DNA of 64,000 nt from DATKPA01 sp051955985 (GTDB taxonomy: Bacteria; Planctomycetota; Phycisphaerae; WQYP01): positions 1-64,000 of the forward strand of contig JBQCGD010000095.1 in NCBI GenBank assembly GCA_051955985.1, given 5' to 3'. Below the pieces are notes generated by a model. The model made no database searches and was not told the origin of the DNA. It saw only the letters and a program-made list of their open reading frames with translations. Made by a program: the position numbers and the translations under genes. This document shows, piece by piece, positions 59,705 to 64,000 of the stretch; the stretch's first letter is position 1; every line of letters begins with the position of its first letter.

Positions 59705-61155
59705 ATGTCCGAAGCTGCCTCTTCCCCCCGCAAATACGATGTTTACGAATCCCCCCTCGTCGCGCGCAATGCTCGCCGGAAATGATCGCCGTCTTCTCCC
59801 CCCAGCGCAAACACTCTACGTGGCGCCGCATCTGGCTCGCCCTCGCCGAAGCCGAAAAATCCCTTGGCCTCCCCATCACCGACGACCAGATCAACGAAAT
59901 GAAGGCCCACCTCGACGACATCGACTTCGACGAAGCCGCCCGCCAGGAGGCCCGCGTCCGCCACGACCTCATGGCTCACCTTCACACCTTTGCGAAAGTC
60001 GCCCCCGCCGCCAAGCCGATCATCCACCTCGGCGCCACCTCCATGGACATCGTCGACAACACCGACGTCCTTCTCACCCGCGAAGCCCTCACCCTCCTCG
60101 CCCAAAAGACCGCCAACCTCATCGACGCCCTCGGCACCTTCGCCTCCAAGTACCGCGACCTCCCCTGCCTCGCCTACACCCACCTCCAGCCCGCCCAGCC
60201 CACGACCGTCGGAAAACGGGCCGTCCTCTGGACTTACGACTTCGTCCTCGTCCTCGCCGAAATTGAACTCCGCCTCTCCACCCTCATGCTCCGCGGCATC
60301 AAGGGCACCACCGGCACCCAGGCCTCATTCCTCGAACTCTTCGAAGGGGACCACGAAAAAGTCCGCAAGCTCGAATTCGCCGTCGCCGAACGCCTCGGCT
60401 TCTCCCGCGTCCACCCCGTCTCCGGCCAAACCTACTCCCGCGTCGTCGACGCCCAGATCATCTCCTCCCTTGCCACCCTCGCCGCCGCCGCCCACAAAAT
60501 GGCCCTCGACATCCGCATGCTCTCGGCCTTCAAGGAAATCGACGAGCCCTTCGAGGAAGAACAGGTCGGCTCCAGCGCCATGGCCTACAAACGCAACCCC
60601 GTCCTCACTGAACGCGTCACCGGCCTCTCGCGCTTTCTCATGAACCTCGTCGGCAATCCCCTCAACACCGCCGCCGAACAAATCTTCGAACGCACCCTCG
60701 ACGACTCCTCCAACAAGCGCATCACCATCCCCGAAGCCTTCCTCACCGCCGACGCCATTCTCGACATCCTCATCCACGTCTCGCGCGGCCTCGTGGTGAA
60801 TAAAGCGGTCATCAACCAGCGCCTCGATGCCGAACTCCCCTTCATGGCCACCGAAAACATCCTGATGGACGGCGTGAAATCCGGCGGCGACCGCCAGGAA
60901 CTCCACGAACGCATCCGCCGCCACTCCCAGGAAGCCGCCAAGCAGGTCAAGCAGGAAGGCAAACCCAACGACCTGCTCACGCGCCTCAAAAGCGACGACG
61001 CCTTCGCCGGCACCGATGTCACCAAGTCCCTCAACCCGATGCTCTACGTCGGACGCAGCGTCCAGCAGGTGGACGAATTCGTGAAGCACACGATCGACCC
61101 CATCCGCCAGCGCTACACCGGCAAACTGCAGCGCAAAGTGCAGCTCAAAGTCTGA
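59705..61155 (+). CDS. purB: adenylosuccinate lyase, apparent frameshift after codon ~23
   Basis: The enzyme acts twice in purine synthesis (SAICAR and adenylosuccinate cleavage). Most of the protein is intact: SPQRKHSTWRRIWLALAEAE, HLGATSMDIVDNTDVLL, THLQPAQPTTVGKR and the catalytic signature EEEQVGSSAMAYKRNP. The natural start at 59705 reads MSEAASSPRKYDVYESPLVA and then RNA, but then runs into a stop (TGA at 59783). A -1 shift at 59771-59773 (gct then tcg) restores RNA-SPEMIAVF, the expected family sequence. In the downstream frame the first ATG is at 59782, which would lose the conserved N-terminus. Sequencing error, mutation or a real shift cannot be separated here. Confidence 0.85.
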
Positions 61156-61170
61156 CGGCAAATTAAACGG

Positions 61171-61194
61171 AGCCCCGTGCAGGAATGCGGGGCT
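61171..61194. terminator. candidate bidirectional terminator between purB and rnfD
   Basis: agccccg tgcaggaatg cggggct, a 7-bp perfect stem. T-tracts on both sides are weak (tcaacttt to the right; tttaattt on the minus strand). It lies between two convergent genes. Confidence 0.45.
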
Positions 61195-61226
61195 TCAACT
61201 TTCCTTGCGCGTCGCAGCGGCCCCCC

Positions 61227-62468
61227 TCACAGCACCCGCGACAACCAGCTTTTCTTGGCAAACAACCGATCAAAAAACGGCGCCGCCGGCATGAACACGC
61301 ACAGCGCCGCCGTCGCCGCCGGAAGATTCCCCCCGTTCACCCGGTCGATCAGCGCCGCAAGCACCCCCGCGCACACAAGGAACACCCGCCGCCCGCGCCG
61401 CGTCAGCGGCTGCGTCCCCGGCAGTGCCAGCACAAAGATCGACGCAAAAAGAATGTCGGAATTGAAGAACGCATACTCCATCAGCGTCAGCAGTTCGCCG
61501 GCAATCGACTTCATCGTTCCCCACAGCCCCAGCAGCCCCAGGTGCGCCACGGTTCTCGGCCAGAACACCACGAGGCCCATCCCGATCACATAAGCGCCCA
61601 GGAACATCAGCACCGACTTCGGCCGCAGAATGTAGCGGTACGCAAGATACAGCCCCCCGATGATCAGCAGCGGCACGCAGACGCACCCGATCCGCCCCGG
61701 CACGAATCCCCCGATCAGCATTTCCACCGCGGGCAATCGGGACGACAGCACTTGATCGAGAAATTTCTGCATCGCCGACCGCGTGCCCGGCGTGAGCACG
61801 TGCGTCCGGTCCGCCGGGTTTTGCCGCAGCGGCGCCGTGCGCAGCTTGTCGGAAAGTCCATCAAACGTGTCGTAGGCCACCTGCTGGGGGCGTTCGATCT
61901 GCACCGCGTCATCGCCGCTGAGCTCGGACGAAGCCGGCCAGTGATACAGCGGCGCCGCGCGCGCGTTGCGAATGTCCCCCATAACCAGCCGGTCGCGCGC
62001 CAGGATCGCCCCGGGCGCCATTTCCCCCTGCCGATGCTGCAACTGCGTCGCCGCCGCCTGTAGCAGCACCGCCCAGACCACCGCCACGTGGATCCGCTCC
62101 CGCCCCGTCCCGCCGATCAGCCATACCACGGCAGGAATCAGCGCCGCCGCAGCCGAAATGACCAGCATCGGCCACCCCGGGTCGCACAGCGCGATCATGA
62201 TCATTACGGCCGCCGTCGTGTGCGAATAGACCAGCGACCGCCCGCGCCGCGTAAACCGCTTGAGCACCCAGTGCGTCACGGTCGCCGCCACCAGCGACCC
62301 GATCAGCATCGCCAGCACGCGCCATCCGAAAATGACGATCGCAAACAGGATCGCCGGCAGCAGCGCCAGCTCTATCGACAGGTAAAACTCGCGCCGCGCC
62401 ACCGGCCACACAATGAACGGGGCGCTCGGCGGATGGCGTGGACTGGTTTTCGCGGGTGAAATCGTCAT
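61227..62468 (-). CDS. RnfD/NqrB-family membrane protein
   Basis: A 413-residue protein with about nine hydrophobic helices (for example LALLPAILFAIVIFGWRVLA, VFLVCAGVLAALI). EMLIGGFVPGRIGCVCVPLL and then LYLAYRYILRP resemble the RnfD/NqrB helix pair LLGG..PG.IG. A central loop of ~90 residues (APLYHWPASSELSGDDAVQI and onward) is unusual. The SGAT motif whose Thr carries covalent FMN in NqrB/RnfD is not visible; LTPGTRSAM is the nearest Thr-rich segment. It follows the rnfC-like gene by 30 nt. The other Rnf/Nqr subunits are absent from this window. Confidence 0.75.
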   Translation of the reverse strand: MTISPAKTSPRHPPSAPFIVWPVARREFYLSIELALLPAILFAIVIFGWRVLAMLIGSLVAATVTHWVLKRFTRRGRSLVYSHTTAAVMIMIALCDPGWPMLVISAAAALIPAVVWLIGGTGRERIHVAVVWAVLLQAAATQLQHRQGEMAPGAILARDRLVMGDIRNARAAPLYHWPASSELSGDDAVQIERPQQVAYDTFDGLSDKLRTAPLRQNPADRTHVLTPGTRSAMQKFLDQVLSSRLPAVEMLIGGFVPGRIGCVCVPLLIIGGLYLAYRYILRPKSVLMFLGAYVIGMGLVVFWPRTVAHLGLLGLWGTMKSIAGELLTLMEYAFFNSDILFASIFVLALPGTQPLTRRGRRVFLVCAGVLAALIDRVNGGNLPAATAALCVFMPAAPFFDRLFAKKSWLSRVL

Positions 62469-62498
62469 GCGGGGGTAGTGTATCCGCCGAACACGGTC

Positions 62499-63665
62499 TT
62501 ACACATGGCTCCTTCGAACGCCCTCGTGTCGGTTCCCCGCATCCGCCACCCACGTCCGAAGCCGCAGCGTCTGCTGCGTCAGCGGCAACCGCGTCGGACA
62601 CACATACGAGCACAACCCGCACCCCACGCAGTGCAGCGACTCCCGCGCCTCATGCGAGCGCAGCAGCCCCGCGATCGCCGCCGATTCCGTCCCGCCCGCC
62701 GCCTGCTGCGCATGCTCCGCCAGGTCCAGCAGGTTCACCGGATTCAGCGCCGTGGGGCAGACATCCACGCACCATCCGCACGCAAAGCACGGCGAAGCTG
62801 TCTCCAGCGCCGGAACCTCGCGCACCGTGATCGCATCCGTATCCGGCTGGATCCGGAAATGCACCGGGTCCACCTCTTCCCCCGCCAGCAGCCCGTTCAC
62901 GATCACCTGCCGGTGCAGCAGCGGAATGCGCATCCGCTCGCACAACATCGTCGCCGCCTCGCCGATCTCCACCAGCGTAATCCGTGGTTCCGGCCGCTCG
63001 CGCGTCGGCGCGTACACCTGCACGGGCCGCCGCTTGAACGCCTCGCCGCTGCGCAGGTATCGCCCCAGCGCCCAGCATGTCACCGGGTCGATGATCATCC
63101 GATTCGCCCGCACCGGCGCACGTCCCACCGGCAGCCGCTTCGCAAAAAGAGACCACACCAGGAGCGTCGGATGCGCCTGCGGGTACCGGTTGACCAGCGG
63201 CACCAGCGTGTACCGCCGCGACCGGTTCGCCCGCCGCCACAACCGCCGCAACCGGTAGTCGTGCCGATCCATCGCAATCATGACCCGCTTCGCCCGCACG
63301 TGCCGCTGCACCGCATCCAGCCCCGCGAGGATGTCCGCAATCGCCACTTCGCTCAGCGCCGACGCCAGTGCATATTCCGGCTGGGTCGGCAACAGGTTCA
63401 GCACGAGCGCCCGCATGCGCCGCCCGGAGAGCTCCTGCAATTGCTCCGCAAGCGAGGGGAGCATCGCGCTTGTCCGACCCAACTGAATGTTGTCAAGAAG
63501 CTGCAGCAGCTCCCCCCGATCCTCCGGCAACTGCTTCGGTGGGGGAGTATCCCCATTCTCCGGCTCTGCGAAGCCTTCGATTTCCGCAGGGCTCCACCCC
63601 GCTGGCCCGAAATACAGGCCGCCCTTCATCCGCTTACGACGTGTGATGAACCCGATCATGCCCAT
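62499..63665 (-). CDS. RnfC-like iron-sulfur protein
   Basis: About 388 residues. The N-terminus KGGLYFGPAGWSPAEIEG resembles the RnfC start (KGGI...). Two [4Fe-4S] motifs stand near the C-terminus: CFACGWCVDVCPTALNP and CVGCGLCSYVCPTRLPL, as in RnfC/PduS. The middle part (SLFAKRLPVGRAPVRANRMI) corresponds to the NADH/FMN-binding and SLBB regions but is diverged, so NADH binding is uncertain. The start may instead be the ATG at 63707. The pair with RnfD-like suggests a small membrane electron-transfer module. Confidence 0.78.
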   Translation of the reverse strand: MGMIGFITRRKRMKGGLYFGPAGWSPAEIEGFAEPENGDTPPPKQLPEDRGELLQLLDNIQLGRTSAMLPSLAEQLQELSGRRMRALVLNLLPTQPEYALASALSEVAIADILAGLDAVQRHVRAKRVMIAMDRHDYRLRRLWRRANRSRRYTLVPLVNRYPQAHPTLLVWSLFAKRLPVGRAPVRANRMIIDPVTCWALGRYLRSGEAFKRRPVQVYAPTRERPEPRITLVEIGEAATMLCERMRIPLLHRQVIVNGLLAGEEVDPVHFRIQPDTDAITVREVPALETASPCFACGWCVDVCPTALNPVNLLDLAEHAQQAAGGTESAAIAGLLRSHEARESLHCVGCGLCSYVCPTRLPLTQQTLRLRTWVADAGNRHEGVRRSHV

Positions 63666-63758
63666 ATTGTAGATGGATTGTCGCAAACCGAAAACACGCA
63701 CCCCCATCTCAGCGTGTAGGATATCCTCACCTCACAAATGGCTGGTCTGGAGAAACGA

Positions 63759-64000
63759 ATGGTCACCCGGCGCTTGTCCTGTTTCCTGATGTTGCTTCTT
63801 TGCGGCGCTGTTGCGCACGCCGAATCGCAGGCCGACTACAAAAAGTTCGACCCTGACATCGACAAACTCCTCGCCAGGATGACCCTCGACGAAAAAATCG
63901 GCCAGATGATGCAGCCCGACCAGGCCTTCCTCAAAGACCCCGCCGATGTCGAAAAATTTTTCCTCGGCTCCCTCCTCAGCGGCGGCGGCTCCGGCCCGAA
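63759..64000 (+). CDS. GH3 family glycoside hydrolase, N-terminal part (cut by window end)
   Basis: About 80 residues before the window ends. A signal peptide (RLSCFLMLLLCGAVAHA) is followed by DPDIDKLLARMTLDEKIGQM, the classical start of GH3 beta-glucosidases/beta-xylosidases, and GSLLSGGGSGP. ggag lies seven nt before ATG 63759. It is divergent from rnfC with ~90 nt between. The catalytic residues lie beyond the window. Confidence 0.85.
   Translation, partial: MVTRRLSCFLMLLLCGAVAHAESQADYKKFDPDIDKLLARMTLDEKIGQMMQPDQAFLKDPADVEKFFLGSLLSGGGSGP

Overview
The window is a high-GC chromosomal segment that most resembles a Planctomycetota genome, probably class Phycisphaerae (Tepidisphaera/Humisphaera-like). 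This rests on several secreted proteins with PEP-CTERM tails, a giant autotransporter-repeat protein ending in a dockerin-like stretch plus PEP-CTERM, two pectin-lyase-fold proteins, a GAF/PAS sigma-54 activator and a Bacillus-type sdhCAB operon. No phage genes, transposases, integrases or CRISPR arrays were seen. The placement is inference; the 23S fragment would settle it.

Layout. 0-0.8 kb: end of an rRNA operon (23S 3' end, 5S, strong terminator). 0.9-6.8 kb: a surface-glycan cluster (methyltransferase, two GT2 enzymes, a TMTC-like membrane protein, a GT4 enzyme fused to a Rossmann-like domain). 6.8-14 kb: EVE, ankyrin and small membrane proteins, galM, a hybrid histidine kinase, lepA. 14-17.5 kb: a repeat-rich spacer, a frameshifted lipoprotein remnant, a GH28-like protein and a dif-like site. 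17.5-29.9 kb: RNase HII-like protein, sdhCAB, VOC protein, sppA, tex, tal, doxX, purM. 30-44.6 kb: a Tat lipoprotein with pectin-lyase fold, a free-standing lipoyl domain, pheS, rpmF-plsX, sod, glyA, vapD and ispG. 45-58 kb: an accessory region with the 1469-residue repeat protein, other PEP-CTERM proteins, duplicated intergenic blocks, a sigma-54 activator, and a STAS/ECF sigma pair abutting tRNA-Leu. 58-64 kb: NUDIX, hydrolase, a purB with an apparent frameshift, an isolated RnfD/RnfC-like pair and the start of a GH3 glycosidase.

Large-scale signals. The plus strand is G-rich from 0 to about 21 kb and C-rich from about 25 kb to the end, whichever strand is coding. That polarity is expected where replication forks converge, and a 28-bp dif-like sequence lies at 17.33 kb. 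A dispersed palindromic element occurs in at least two clear and two degenerate copies; in both clear copies it forms the last codons and the stop codon of the adjacent gene. A second dispersed family (cacgaagg/cacggagg words) fills many spacers.

Functionally, the conserved genes cover translation (rRNA, lepA, pheS, rpmF, tRNA-Leu), central metabolism (sdhCAB, tal, galM, glyA), purines (purM, purB), and lipid and isoprenoid synthesis (plsX, ispG). The accessory genes are mainly polysaccharide handling, cell-surface proteins and envelope or stress regulation.
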